Positions 16,604-26,900 of a stretch of DNA of 64,000 nt are shown in pieces. The notes below the pieces were generated by a model. The model was not told the DNA's origin, made no database searches, and saw only the letters and a program-made list of their open reading frames with translations. The position numbers and the translations under genes were made by a program. Origin of the DNA: Eubacteriaceae bacterium (GTDB lineage: Bacteria; Bacillota; Clostridia; Lachnospirales; Lachnospiraceae). The stretch is from the NCBI GenBank assembly GCA_902362875.1, contig CABIYF010000012.1:1-64000 (forward strand), given 5' to 3'. Numbering within the stretch: the stretch's first letter is position 1; the number at the start of each line of letters is the position of its first letter.

Positions 16604-17791
16604 CTATTCTTCGATATCCTCTGCATCAAAATCTTCAACAGCTTCTTCTGTATCTTCTACATCTTCTGCGAAATCGTCATTGATCTCTTCGTTGAAAAGA
16701 TCTTCTTCAATCTCAAATTCATCTGTTTCTGGTTCTTCACTGACTTTTGCTGCTTCTTCGGCTGCCTGTGATTCACTCTTAATATCAATCTTGTATCCTG
16801 TTAATCTTGCAGCAAGTCTTGCATTCTGTCCTTCTTTACCGATTGCTAATGATAACTGGTAATCTGGAACTACAACTTCTGCACTCTTTTCTTCTACATC
16901 AACTGCTACAGAAACAACTTTTGATGGGCTTAATGCATTCTCAATAAATACACAAGGATCCTCGTTCCAGTTGATGATATCGATCTTCTCACCTTTTAAG
17001 TCATTAACGATCGCATTGACTCTGGCACCGTTTAATCCAACGCATGCTCCAACTGGATCTACGTTCTTATCATTAGACCATACAGCCATCTTTGTTCTTG
17101 ATCCTGCTTCACGCACGATATTCTTGATCTCAACTGTTCCATCCTGGATTTCTGCAACTTCTTTCTCAAACAGACGTTTTACAAGATCTGGATGTGTTCT
17201 TGAAACAAGGATACGTGGTCCGCGATTTGTTTCTTTAACTTCTACGATGTAAAGTTTGATTCTCTCTGTTGGTTTGAACACTTCACCTCTGATCTGTTCA
17301 GATTTCATTAACAGAGCATCTGTTTTGTCATCTAAGCTTACACTTACATTCTCTCCAACATAACGCTGTACAACACCTGTTACGATATCTTTTTCTTTGC
17401 AGTAGAAGTGATCGTATACGACTCTTCTTTCTTCTTCTTTGATCTTCTGTACAATAACGCTTCTTGCGTGCATTGCTGCGATACGTCCGAAATCTTTTGG
17501 TGTAATTTCAATTCTTACAGTATCTCCAAGATTTAAGTTCTTATCAATTGCCTTTGCTTTTCCAAGGCTGATCTCAAGTGCAGGATCGTAAACTTCGTCT
17601 ACAACTTCTTTAACCGCATAAACATAGATATCTCCTGTTTCGCGATCCATATTAACCACAACGTTATCTGCACTTCCAAAATCTCTTTTACATGCAGCAA
17701 GCAGGGAATTTTCAATGGCTTCCATGATAACGTCTTTATCAATACCTTTTTCCTTCTCCAACTGATTTAATGCCGCAATTAATTCACTCAT
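16604..17791 (-). CDS. nusA: Transcription termination/antitermination factor NusA
   Basis: This 395-aa protein has the N-terminal RNA-polymerase-binding domain (ELIAALNQLEKEKGIDKDVI), an S1 domain (DIVTGVVQRYVGENVSVSLD), and two KH domains (VDPVGACVGLNGARVNAIVN and LSLAIGKEGQNARLAARL). The KH part is followed by an acidic tail of about 50 residues made mostly of E and D (after position 340). NusA promotes pausing, intrinsic termination and antitermination. The acidic tail replaces the repeats found in Proteobacteria and is common in Clostridia. It follows rimP by 15 bp. Confidence 0.97.
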   Translation of the reverse strand: MSELIAALNQLEKEKGIDKDVIMEAIENSLLAACKRDFGSADNVVVNMDRETGDIYVYAVKEVVDEVYDPALEISLGKAKAIDKNLNLGDTVRIEITPKDFGRIAAMHARSVIVQKIKEEERRVVYDHFYCKEKDIVTGVVQRYVGENVSVSLDDKTDALLMKSEQIRGEVFKPTERIKLYIVEVKETNRGPRILVSRTHPDLVKRLFEKEVAEIQDGTVEIKNIVREAGSRTKMAVWSNDKNVDPVGACVGLNGARVNAIVNDLKGEKIDIINWNEDPCVFIENALSPSKVVSVAVDVEEKSAEVVVPDYQLSLAIGKEGQNARLAARLTGYKIDIKSESQAAEEAAKVSEEPETDEFEIEEDLFNEEINDDFAEDVEDTEEAVEDFDAEDIEE

Positions 17792-17806
17792 TTTCTTTCT
17801 TCCTCC

Positions 17807-18271
17807 TTAAAAATCTAACGACAGACGAGCACTTGCAATGCTCTTTTTCTCAAATGTAATATCCTGATCTTCGATTGTAAGCACAATCTGATCTTCTGTG
17901 TTCTCTTTTAAAATACCAGTAAATTCCTTCTGTTTATCAATCGCTTTGTAAAGCTTGACATCAATGGATTTTCCAATACTTCTTACATAATCTTTTTCTT
18001 TCTTTAATGGTCTTCCAAGTCCCGGAGAACTTACTTCCAAAATGTATGCATCTTCAATAAAATCTTCAGCATCCAGTTTCTCTTCCAAGCTTCTGCTGAT
18101 CAGTACGCAGTCATCGATCGCAATTCCGCCTTCTTTATCTGCGTAAACTCTCAAATACCAGTTTGCACCTTCTTTGACATATTCTACATCCACCAGTTCA
18201 AAATTGTTGGCTTCAATGATCGGTAATACCAGTTCTTCTGTTTTTGTTTCAATATCAACTCGTCTTGCCAA
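17807..18271 (-). CDS. rimP: Ribosome maturation factor RimP
   Basis: This 154-aa protein is needed for 30S maturation. It shows the N-terminal RimP domain (LVLPIIEANNFELVDVEYVK, LRVYADKEGGIAIDDC) and the C-terminal SH3-like domain (LEVSSPGLGRPLKKEKDY, ITFEKKSIASARL). The start is a TTG at 18269-18271, preceded by GAAAGGG about 8 bp upstream, with no better ATG in frame. It is the first gene of the long nusA-infB operon, downstream of the polC terminator. Confidence 0.94.
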   Translation of the reverse strand: MARRVDIETKTEELVLPIIEANNFELVDVEYVKEGANWYLRVYADKEGGIAIDDCVLISRSLEEKLDAEDFIEDAYILEVSSPGLGRPLKKEKDYVRSIGKSIDVKLYKAIDKQKEFTGILKENTEDQIVLTIEDQDITFEKKSIASARLSLDF

Positions 18272-18320
18272 TGTATCAACCCTTTCTTTTGTAGTGTTAT
18301 TTCTTCATTGTTACACAAAA

Positions 18321-18346
18321 TAGGAGTGGACATGTGCCCACTCCTA
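18321..18346 (-). terminator. Rho-independent terminator after polC
   Basis: Nine-base perfect arms (TAGGAGTGG 18321-18329 and CCACTCCTA 18338-18346) enclose an 8-nt loop, followed on the minus strand by TTTTGTG. It separates polC from rimP. Confidence 0.8.
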
Positions 18347-18418
18347 AGTCATCTTTTCTTAAGCTATATTTAGTTTAACATGAAAAATATCTCTTGACAA
18401 GAGTTTTTTCACATATTC

Positions 18419-21400
18419 TCAAAGAAAATTGAAACTTAACTGGTCTGTATCTGAAAGATCTCCCATGATTCCAAGCTCCTTCATTTTCTCGATACATGCC
18501 TGCGGTGCCTTTGTACGGTTTCGGAAGTTTTCTAAGGAAGTAAATGGTTCTCCTTTCGCTGCTTCTTCTACCTGCTGTGCCGCTTTTTCTCCCATACCAT
18601 CGATACTTGTAAGTGCCGGCATGATCTTTCCATCAATCACCTGGAAATCTTTTGCCTTTGCTTTATAGATATCAATTGGCCAGAATTCATATCCTCTTGC
18701 ATACATTTCATCCGCTATCTTCATCTCACGTAACAAGTCAAGATCGGCATTTTTAACTTCATGTTTTGGCGTATTTTTGATTGCCCTCATCTTCTCATCC
18801 AGATGTTCTTTCCCAAGACACATATCTTCATACGAAAATGCCTTTGCACGAATACTAAAATACGCTGCATAATATGCCAATGGATGATACACCTTATACC
18901 ACGCGATCCTCCACGCCATCATAACATAAGCTGCCGCATGGGCTTTCGGGAACATGTATTTGATCTGTTTACAAGACCAGATATACCAGTCAGGTACATT
19001 ATGATCTCTCATCATCTGTTCCTGCTCATCAGTAAGACCTTTTCCTTTTCGAACACCTTCCATGATCTTAAAGGATGCTTCCTGTTCCAGCCCCTGATTG
19101 ATCAGATATACCATGATATCATCTCGACAACAGATTGCTGTGGAAATGACTGCATCCCCATTCTCAATCAATGTCTGAGCATTTCCAAGCCATACGTCAG
19201 TTCCATGAGACAGACCAGAAATACGGACAAGATCAGAAAAACTCTGTGGATGCGTATCCTGAAGCATCTGGATTACAAAGTCTGTACCAAATTCCGGTAC
19301 TCCAAGTGATCCAAGCGGTGTTCCATCAATATCCTCCGGCGTAATTCCTAAAGTTTCCGTTCCATGGAATAGTCCCATAACACCTTTATCATCCATCGGA
19401 ATCGTTTGTGCATCAATTCCTGTGATATCCTCCATCCTTCGGATCATGGATGGATCGTCGTGTCCCAGAATATCAAGTTTCAACAAGTTCTGGTCGATGG
19501 AATGGTATTCAAAATGTGTTGTGATGATCGGCGTGTTCATATCATTTGCCGGGTGCTGTACCGCTGTAAAATCATAGATTTCTTTATCATGCGGTACTAC
19601 GATGATTCCACCTGGATGCTGACCCGTTGTTCTCTTAACTCCGGTACATCCAAGCGCAAGTCTCTCAATCTCACAGCGGCGTTTTGTAATTCCTCTCTCT
19701 TCCAGATATTTTAATACATAACCATACGCTGTTTTCTCTGCCAGTGTACCAATTGTTCCTGCTCTGAACGCTTTTCCTTTTCCGAAGATGACCTCTACAT
19801 AAGCATGTGCTTTTCCCTGATACTCACCAGAGAAGTTTAAGTCAATATCCGGCTCTTTATTTCCTTTAAATCCGAGGAATGTCTCAAACGGAATATCCTG
19901 TCCTTCTTTTATCATCTTGGCTCCACACTTTGGACAGTATGCATCTGGCATATCGAATCCTGACATACCCATCTTCGCATATTTTTGTACCTGTTCAGAG
20001 TCAAAATCTACAAAATGACATTCTGGACAGATATAATGCGCCGGCAGTGGATTTACTTCTGTGATTCCTGACATCGTTGCTGCAAAAGAAGATCCTACAG
20101 ATCCTCGTGATCCTACCAGATATCCATGGTCATTGGAATCCCATACAAGTTTCTGTGCAATGATATACATTACCGCATATCCATTTCCAATGATAGAATT
20201 TAACTCTTTTTCCAGACGGCTTGTCACTCGTTCCGGAAGATCTTCTCCATAGATTTCATGAGCCCTGTTATAACAGATTTCTCTTAGTGTTTTGTCGGAA
20301 TCCGGAATAACTGGTGGACATTTATCTGGATGGATCGGTGAAATATTTTCAATCATATCATTGATCTTATTCGTATTGGTTATAACAACCTCTTTCGCTT
20401 TCTCACTTCCAAGATATGCAAACTCATCTAGCATCTCCTGTGTCGTTCTGAAATAAAGCGGTGCCTGTTTGTCTGCATCTTTAAATCCTTTTCCAGCTAA
20501 TAAAATAGAACGATAGATCGCATCATCTGGATTTAGGAAATGGACATCACATGTCGCAACAACCGGCTTATGGAATTGTTCTCCGAGATCGACGATCTTT
20601 TGGTTAAATTTCTGAATATCTTCGATCGAATTTACATTCTCCACACGTTCGGATTCAATCATAAATTCGTTGTTTCCGACTGGCTGAATTTCCAGATAAT
20701 CATAAAATGATACAATATTCGCAATCGTTTCATCCGAACGTTCATCAAGCAATGCCTGATATAATTCTCCTGCCTCACAGGCAGAACCAATGATCAATCC
20801 GTCTCTGTATTTATTGATCAGTGACTTTGGCATCCTTGGACGACGGTTAAAATAATTTAAATGTGATTCAGATACCAGACGGTTTAAATTGACACGTCCT
20901 GTATTATTCTTCACCAGAATAATTCCATGATACATACGGCCTTTTTTGATCAGATCGACGTTATCATTTGCAAAATCATTGACCTGATCAAGATTTGTAA
21001 TGTCTTTTTCTTTTAACATGGAAATAAATTCTACAAAGATCTTTCCTGTTGCCGTCGCATCATCAACTGCTCTATGATGTGTTTCCAGTATAATATTTAA
21101 ATGTTTACAGATATTATCCAGTGTAAATTTCCCAAGATGTCCCATCAGACATCGGGCAAGTCCCAGCGTATCTACGACCGTATAATCATATGGCAGATTT
21201 AATCTTTTCGCATTCTCATGGATAAATCCAGTATCAAACCCTGCATTATGTGCAACCAAAACAGACCCTTTACAGAATTCTAAAAACTGTGGAAGAATCT
21301 CTTCGATCGTTCCTGCATCTTTTACCATATCATCTGTGATCGTTGTCAGCTGTGTGATCTTATATGGGATTGGCCGTTCGGGATTGACAAATTCACTGAA

Positions 21401-22831
21401 TGTTTCCTTAATTTCTCCTCCGACGACTCTCACCGCACCAATTTCTATGATTCGGTCATTGACACTATTAAATCCAGTTGTTTCGATATCAAATACAACA
21501 TAACTGTCCATCAGCGACTGACCCTTTGAATCAATGACCAAGTCACCAAGATCATCAACAAAATATCCTTCGACTCCATAAATGATCTTAAATGGATCGT
21601 CCTCTTTCAATTTGAGGTCTTCATATGCATGTCTTGCAATTGGGAATCCCTGCAAAACACCATGATCTGTGATCGCTACGGCTGGATGTCCCCATTCGTA
21701 AGCTCGATTTACAATATCTTTGATCTGAACGACACTATCGTTATCACTCATAACCGTATGGAGATGTAATTCCACACGTTTTTCCATTGATGTATCCTGA
21801 CGTTTTTCCCTGAAATCGGTAATCGCCTTAATTCCTGCCACAGATCCAAGAGCAATCTCATGATCAAATTTGTCATACATTGCAACTGCCTTGATGCGAT
21901 AGAATCCGCCTTTTTTCAGACCATCTAAAATATCTGGCAGCTGTTCGTTTCGTACAAAAATCTTACAGCTGATCGTATCTGTAAAATCGGTAATATGGAA
22001 TATAATGATCGTCTTTTCATTACGGATCTCTCTTGTCTCAAGGAATGTAATCTGTCCATGGATCACGACTTCTCCAATTTCGTCGTAAATATCCTTGATT
22101 TCCATTAACTCACCATCACAATTTCGCCCATATAATAATGTTGGATCGTCTGAGTATTTTGGCTTTTTCTTGAATGTATGCTCTTTTTTTGTTGTTGCTG
22201 CTTTTTTTCTCGCTTTTTTCTCTTCTTTTTGCTCTTTCTCCACAGTATCTGCGTGTTCTACGATCGTATGGATCTCCTGTTGTAAGCGGTAATCACTTTC
22301 CATCTTAAGACTCTGATCGATCGTCTTAGAGAAATCAAAACCGACTTTTGCATCGATTGAAAAGCGTTCTTTTAAAATCGTCTCAAAAAATTCTTTGATC
22401 TCAGGTGCTTTATTTCGGTTCACAAAAGTATCTTCAAAATAAAACGTGATCACATCATCTTCAATTCTGTAATCTCCTTTTCTTACAACATTAAAAATAA
22501 CCTCCCCTTTGCCTTTTAACTCAAAGAGGAAGCTTTTCATGTAATGTTCCATTAGATATTTGAGATTATATTGTTCGGATAAGTGATAACTTTCCTGAAA
22601 ACGAATCTTTACAAAACGCTTTGAAAACAGCTGTTCCCGGATCGTTCGTTCCATTCTCCATGTGTCAACTCTTGAGATCAGATGGTCGCACTGAAAAGAG
22701 ATCTTAAGCATATTCTCTCTCTTCTTCAGCGTGATCTCCTTGATATTCGCATCTTCAAACAAGGATCTGACATCATCAGAAACTTTCAGATCTGGAAATA
22801 CACTGAAAAATGGTTTTGTTGTCACTTCCAT
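18419..22831 (-). CDS. polC: DNA polymerase III alpha subunit, PolC type
   Basis: This main replicative polymerase of low-GC Gram-positives is 1470 aa from the ATG at 22831. An N-terminal OB-containing region is followed by a PHP domain (RVELHLHTVMSDNDS). That domain is split by the 3'-5' proofreading exonuclease (YVVFDIETTGFNSVNDRIIE, later ILETHHRAVDDATATGKIF). The polymerase core has a zinc-binding four-cysteine element (CPEC ... CPKC), the catalytic acidic motif KEPDIDLNFSGEYQ, and RTTGQHPGGIIVVP. I prefer the ATG at 22831 to the GTG 9 bp earlier, because GGGGTG then sits at normal distance and the ispG stop is not overlapped. It is the last gene of the uppS-cdsA-dxr-rseP-ispG run. Confidence 0.98.
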   Translation of the reverse strand: MEVTTKPFFSVFPDLKVSDDVRSLFEDANIKEITLKKRENMLKISFQCDHLISRVDTWRMERTIREQLFSKRFVKIRFQESYHLSEQYNLKYLMEHYMKSFLFELKGKGEVIFNVVRKGDYRIEDDVITFYFEDTFVNRNKAPEIKEFFETILKERFSIDAKVGFDFSKTIDQSLKMESDYRLQQEIHTIVEHADTVEKEQKEEKKARKKAATTKKEHTFKKKPKYSDDPTLLYGRNCDGELMEIKDIYDEIGEVVIHGQITFLETREIRNEKTIIIFHITDFTDTISCKIFVRNEQLPDILDGLKKGGFYRIKAVAMYDKFDHEIALGSVAGIKAITDFREKRQDTSMEKRVELHLHTVMSDNDSVVQIKDIVNRAYEWGHPAVAITDHGVLQGFPIARHAYEDLKLKEDDPFKIIYGVEGYFVDDLGDLVIDSKGQSLMDSYVVFDIETTGFNSVNDRIIEIGAVRVVGGEIKETFSEFVNPERPIPYKITQLTTITDDMVKDAGTIEEILPQFLEFCKGSVLVAHNAGFDTGFIHENAKRLNLPYDYTVVDTLGLARCLMGHLGKFTLDNICKHLNIILETHHRAVDDATATGKIFVEFISMLKEKDITNLDQVNDFANDNVDLIKKGRMYHGIILVKNNTGRVNLNRLVSESHLNYFNRRPRMPKSLINKYRDGLIIGSACEAGELYQALLDERSDETIANIVSFYDYLEIQPVGNNEFMIESERVENVNSIEDIQKFNQKIVDLGEQFHKPVVATCDVHFLNPDDAIYRSILLAGKGFKDADKQAPLYFRTTQEMLDEFAYLGSEKAKEVVITNTNKINDMIENISPIHPDKCPPVIPDSDKTLREICYNRAHEIYGEDLPERVTSRLEKELNSIIGNGYAVMYIIAQKLVWDSNDHGYLVGSRGSVGSSFAATMSGITEVNPLPAHYICPECHFVDFDSEQVQKYAKMGMSGFDMPDAYCPKCGAKMIKEGQDIPFETFLGFKGNKEPDIDLNFSGEYQGKAHAYVEVIFGKGKAFRAGTIGTLAEKTAYGYVLKYLEERGITKRRCEIERLALGCTGVKRTTGQHPGGIIVVPHDKEIYDFTAVQHPANDMNTPIITTHFEYHSIDQNLLKLDILGHDDPSMIRRMEDITGIDAQTIPMDDKGVMGLFHGTETLGITPEDIDGTPLGSLGVPEFGTDFVIQMLQDTHPQSFSDLVRISGLSHGTDVWLGNAQTLIENGDAVISTAICCRDDIMVYLINQGLEQEASFKIMEGVRKGKGLTDEQEQMMRDHNVPDWYIWSCKQIKYMFPKAHAAAYVMMAWRIAWYKVYHPLAYYAAYFSIRAKAFSYEDMCLGKEHLDEKMRAIKNTPKHEVKNADLDLLREMKIADEMYARGYEFWPIDIYKAKAKDFQVIDGKIMPALTSIDGMGEKAAQQVEEAAKGEPFTSLENFRNRTKAPQACIEKMKELGIMGDLSDTDQLSFNFL

Positions 22832-22832
22832 T

Positions 22833-23894
22833 TTATTCACCCCAGTGTTCTAATTCATATCTTAACGTATCAAGCAGCTGATCTTCTGGTACTTTACGGA
22901 TGACTTCACCTTTCTTGATCAGAAGTCCCTCTCCATTCCCACCAGCGATTCCTACATCTGCTTCTTTGGCTTCTCCCGGTCCGTTTACAACGCAGCCCAT
23001 AACTGCAACCTTGAGATTCAGATTTTCAAAATCTGCCGCCATTGTCTCTACCTGATTAGCAAGTGGAATCAGGTCAATATTTGTACGTCCACAAGTTGGA
23101 CAGGACACAACTTCAATTCCTCCAGAACGAAGTCCCAGTGTCTTTAAGATCAGTTTCGCACTTGCGATTTCATTGACTGGATCTCCTGTTAAAGATACAC
23201 GGATCGTATCACCGATTCCCTGATTTAAGATAATTCCAAGTCCTACTGCAGATTTGATATTACCACTAAAGACGGTTCCAGCTTCTGTGATTCCTACATG
23301 CAGCGGATAATCAATTTTGTCTGCAACCAGACGGTATGCTTCTGCACACATCAGGACATCTGATGACTTGATGCTGACTACCATATCATGAAAATCATAT
23401 TTTTCAAGCATGGCAACTTTATCTAACGCACTTTCTACCAGTCCCTGTGCTGTCACTCCGTTATATTTTCTAACCAGAGGTTTTTCCAATGATCCGCTGT
23501 TTACACCAACACGGATCGGTACATGGTATTTCTTCGCTGTCTCTACCACTTTGCGGATATTTTCTTCTCCTCCGATATTTCCCGGATTAATACGGATCTT
23601 GTCTGCTCCATGTTCCATCGCTGCAATCGCAAGTTTATAGTCAAAATGGATATCAGCGACCAACGGAATATGAATCTGTTTCTTGATCTCTGTGAAAGCT
23701 TCTGCTGCTTTCATCGTCGGAACTGTGCAGCGGATGATCTGACAGCCTGCCTTCTCAAGAGCAAGAATCTGTTTAACTGTCTCTTCTACATTCTCTGTCT
23801 TTGTATTTGTCATAGACTGGATCGCAACGGGATTGCCGCCTCCAATCTTAACATCTCCAATTGAAATAACTCTTGTCTGATTTCTTGTATACAT
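22833..23894 (-). CDS. ispG: 4-hydroxy-3-methylbut-2-enyl diphosphate synthase
   Basis: This 353-aa [4Fe-4S] enzyme of the MEP isoprenoid pathway turns MEcPP into HMBPP. The TIM-barrel domain begins RVISIGDVKIGGGNPVAIQS and includes PLVADIHFDYKLAIAA and KIRINPGNIG. The C-terminal cluster ligands are in VSCPTCGRTNIDLI and VMGCVVNGPGEAKEADVG. A strong AAAGGGGG site precedes the ATG. dxs and ispA lie near 60-63 kb, and dxr is two genes upstream, so several steps of one pathway are spread over the window. Confidence 0.97.
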   Translation of the reverse strand: MYTRNQTRVISIGDVKIGGGNPVAIQSMTNTKTENVEETVKQILALEKAGCQIIRCTVPTMKAAEAFTEIKKQIHIPLVADIHFDYKLAIAAMEHGADKIRINPGNIGGEENIRKVVETAKKYHVPIRVGVNSGSLEKPLVRKYNGVTAQGLVESALDKVAMLEKYDFHDMVVSIKSSDVLMCAEAYRLVADKIDYPLHVGITEAGTVFSGNIKSAVGLGIILNQGIGDTIRVSLTGDPVNEIASAKLILKTLGLRSGGIEVVSCPTCGRTNIDLIPLANQVETMAADFENLNLKVAVMGCVVNGPGEAKEADVGIAGGNGEGLLIKKGEVIRKVPEDQLLDTLRYELEHWGE

Positions 23895-23906
23895 GCAAAT
23901 CCCCCT

Positions 23907-24938
23907 TTACATGAAAATCTTTACAATATCCTGATACATGACGATGACCATCAAAAGCATCAGTAAAATTAATCCTGCCGTGTGTACCAGTGCTTCCATA
24001 TTCTGCGGCACTGCTTTTCCAGTGATCGCTTCAATGATCAAAAATAATAAGCGTCCACCATCCAAGGCTGGTAATGGCAGCAGATTCATAACACCCAGGT
24101 TTGCACTGATCAAAATGATCCAGTTTGCCATCGTTAAGAAAACTGTCTTAAATCCATAGGCAGCAGCCTGTGTATACTGATCTCCAACAGTTTTTACAAT
24201 TCCGACTGGTCCTGAGAGATCTTTCACCCCAAGTTTCTGTGAGACTAACATCTTCACACTCTTTAAAGTAATTTTTACCTGCAGTCCAACTTCACGGAAA
24301 CTATATTCGACCGTCTTTAAAGGATTCACTTTCTGATATCCGCCCCAGGTAATACCGATCATATACTGTGATCTTTCCTTGTCATATGCTGGAGTTACCT
24401 TAATATTCTTTTCTTTGTTACCGCGAACTACTGTAACTGGAATCTCTCCCCCGGCATAGTCCAGATACATATAGTAGGAAAATTCCCTGTAATTGTGAAT
24501 CTTCTTTCCATCAACTTGCGTCATCGTATCTCCGCCTCTGATTCCTGACTGATATGCTGGGGAATTCTTTTCTACCTTTGAAATCTTAGGAATATCTGCT
24601 CCTGACATTCCGATCACGACCAACGATAATAAAAATGCCAGAATAAAGTTAAAAAACGGCCCGCCAAAGATAACTGCCATCCTTGCCCATACAGACTTAT
24701 TATTAAATGCATTCTCACCCGGACGGTCTTCATCTTCTCCCATCATGCATGCACCACCAAATGGCAGCAGTTTAATGGAATAAAACGTATCACCTACTTG
24801 TTTCCCAATGATCGTTGGTCCAAGTCCGATACAAAATTCATCAACCTGAATTCCATTTTTCTTTGCGATCAGGAAATGTCCCAGTTCATGCACAATGATA
24901 ATAATTCCAAAAATTAAAATTGCAACGATAATATTCAA
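23907..24938 (-). CDS. rseP: Site-2 membrane metalloprotease RseP
   Basis: This 343-aa membrane zinc protease has the active-site motif IIIIVHELGHFLIAKKNG in its first helix (His17, Glu18, His21), a membrane-embedded PDZ domain (SPAYQSGIRGGDTMTQVDGK), and the second active-site motif NLLPLPALDGGRLLFLIIEA near the C-terminus. Such enzymes cut transmembrane helices of anti-sigma factors, signal peptides or pheromones (RasP in B. subtilis). It follows dxr by 4 bp. The dxr-rseP-ispG order is common in Clostridia. Confidence 0.95.
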   Translation of the reverse strand: MNIIVAILIFGIIIIVHELGHFLIAKKNGIQVDEFCIGLGPTIIGKQVGDTFYSIKLLPFGGACMMGEDEDRPGENAFNNKSVWARMAVIFGGPFFNFILAFLLSLVVIGMSGADIPKISKVEKNSPAYQSGIRGGDTMTQVDGKKIHNYREFSYYMYLDYAGGEIPVTVVRGNKEKNIKVTPAYDKERSQYMIGITWGGYQKVNPLKTVEYSFREVGLQVKITLKSVKMLVSQKLGVKDLSGPVGIVKTVGDQYTQAAAYGFKTVFLTMANWIILISANLGVMNLLPLPALDGGRLLFLIIEAITGKAVPQNMEALVHTAGLILLMLLMVIVMYQDIVKIFM

Positions 24939-24942
24939 TGAT

Positions 24943-26082
24943 TTACCTGCTTTCTATGTGTTCATATACCCATTGTTCTGTCTCTAACACTTCCTCAAGT
25001 GTTGGATTAGGAATCAGCTTATGGGCATCCATTGCGTCCTCAATGATGTCATAAATATCTAAAAACTTAATCTTACGGTCTAAGAATAATGCGACCGCTT
25101 TTTCATTTGCAGCATTTAATACTGTTGGCATACTTCCACCAATTCTACCAGCTTTATATGCATATGGAAGTCCTTTTAGAACATCAACTGGCGGTTCTTC
25201 AAATGTAATTTCTTTTAATTTTGCAAAATCCAGTCGTTCTCCCGCAAGATAACGGTGTTCTGGATAGAATAATGCATACTGAACCGGCAGCTTCATATCT
25301 GGTGTTCCCATCTGTGCAATGACACTTCCGTCTTTGTACTGAATCATGGAGTGGATAATACTTTTTGGCTGAATAACAACATGAATGTCATCAAAATCTA
25401 CACCAAACAGCCAGTTTGCTTCCAGTACTTCAAGTCCTTTATTTACCAGTGTTGCAGAATCAATCGTAATCTTATGTCCCATAGACCAGTTTGGATGTTT
25501 TAATGCATCTTCCACTGTAACGCTTTTTAATTCTTCTGTTGTTTTTTTGCGGAATGGTCCACCAGACGCCGTAATGATCAGTGAATCAAGATCTTTTTCA
25601 TGACCACTCTGAAGGCATTGAAAGATCGCCGAATGTTCACTGTCTACCGGATAAATATAAACTCCAAGTTTCTCTGCCAAAGGCATAATGATATGACCAG
25701 CTGTAACCAATGTTTCTTTATTCGCCAATGCTATATCTTTTCCAGCCTTCATTGCTGCAATTGTCGGACGAATCCCAATCATTCCAACAATTGCTGTTAC
25801 AACGATCGAACATTGTTTCTCTGTCGCTGCTTCTAACAAACCATCCATCCCTGCACAAACTTTAATATCCATATCTGAAAGCCGAAGTTTTAACTCTTCT
25901 GCTTTTTGTTCATTATATACTGCCACTACTGATGGTCGAAATTCCCTTGCCTGTTTTTCCAAAAGATCAATACTTGTCGCGGCAGCCAATGCCGTAACTT
26001 TCAAATCCTTGTTACTACGAACGATATCTAATGTCTGAGTTCCAATGGAACCCGTTGATCCGATAACTGAAATATATTTCAT
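24943..26082 (-). CDS. dxr: 1-deoxy-D-xylulose 5-phosphate reductoisomerase
   Basis: This 379-aa enzyme catalyses the second MEP-pathway step with NADPH. It shows the dinucleotide-binding start ISVIGSTGSIGTQTLDIVRS, the ALANKETLVTAGHIIMPLA motif, the metal/substrate loop PVDSEHSAIFQCLQ, and ITASGGPFR with a KHPNWSMGHKITIDSATL segment. Length is normal. It is tightly packed between cdsA (1 bp) and rseP. Confidence 0.97.
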   Translation of the reverse strand: MKYISVIGSTGSIGTQTLDIVRSNKDLKVTALAAATSIDLLEKQAREFRPSVVAVYNEQKAEELKLRLSDMDIKVCAGMDGLLEAATEKQCSIVVTAIVGMIGIRPTIAAMKAGKDIALANKETLVTAGHIIMPLAEKLGVYIYPVDSEHSAIFQCLQSGHEKDLDSLIITASGGPFRKKTTEELKSVTVEDALKHPNWSMGHKITIDSATLVNKGLEVLEANWLFGVDFDDIHVVIQPKSIIHSMIQYKDGSVIAQMGTPDMKLPVQYALFYPEHRYLAGERLDFAKLKEITFEEPPVDVLKGLPYAYKAGRIGGSMPTVLNAANEKAVALFLDRKIKFLDIYDIIEDAMDAHKLIPNPTLEEVLETEQWVYEHIESR

Positions 26083-26083
26083 T

Positions 26084-26896
26084 CTAGATTGCTCCTCCTG
26101 AGATCATAACTGTCAGATAATAAATAACTGGTGCAATAAAAATAATGCTGTCAAAACGGTCAAGGATTCCTCCATGTCCTGGAATCAGTGTACCATAATC
26201 TTTAATACCTGAATCTCTCTTAATCGCAGATGCAGCTAAGTCTCCAATTACAGAAACAGCTCCACCAAGCCCACAAATAATAGGGAACATAGCAACTGGA
26301 TTAAAACTAAATCTAATATACGTATTTAAATACATTCCATATAATGCCCCTAGAACCGCTGCACCAACAATTCCTCCGATCAGTCCTTCAATACTCTTCT
26401 TAGGACTTAAAATTGGAGACATTTTATGTTTTCCGATCAGCATTCCTGTACAATATGCCAAAGTATCATTTCCCCATGCAGCAAGGAATAATAAAACGAC
26501 AAACTCCCCACCATTTTGCAATTCACGGATCTGATAAATAAAGGACATCATAACACCTACATATACAAATCCAAAAAATGCTGCCATCATCTGGTCTACT
26601 TTATACTTTGGAAAACGTACAACATAGCATCCAAGTAAAAAGATTAAAAATAAAATAATGATTGCTGTTGTCCATTGTTCCAGATCAAAAAACAATGCTA
26701 CATAATAAAGGATCGTGCCTGTATAACCAATTACAGCCAAAGAAGACTTGTCAATATGATAAATCTTCAAAATCTCACTATACCCAATCAAAGCAACGAT
26801 CAACGTCATTGCAAATGTTACAACACCACCCATATATAAACCAAACGCTGCGATCAGTACTAAAATAATTCCACTGATCAGTCTCTGCTTAAACAT
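26084..26896 (-). CDS. cdsA: Phosphatidate cytidylyltransferase
   Basis: This membrane enzyme of 270 aa makes CDP-diacylglycerol from phosphatidic acid and CTP. About eight hydrophobic segments are visible, and the C-terminus has the CDP-DAG synthase signature SVIGDLAASAIKRDSGIKDY followed by PGHGGILDRFDSI. The start at 26896 (MFKQRLISG) lies 11 bp after GGAGG and 4 bp after the uppS stop. A longer frame exists but would overlap uppS. Confidence 0.95.
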   Translation of the reverse strand: MFKQRLISGIILVLIAAFGLYMGGVVTFAMTLIVALIGYSEILKIYHIDKSSLAVIGYTGTILYYVALFFDLEQWTTAIIILFLIFLLGCYVVRFPKYKVDQMMAAFFGFVYVGVMMSFIYQIRELQNGGEFVVLLFLAAWGNDTLAYCTGMLIGKHKMSPILSPKKSIEGLIGGIVGAAVLGALYGMYLNTYIRFSFNPVAMFPIICGLGGAVSVIGDLAASAIKRDSGIKDYGTLIPGHGGILDRFDSIIFIAPVIYYLTVMISGGAI

Positions 26897-26900
26897 AAAC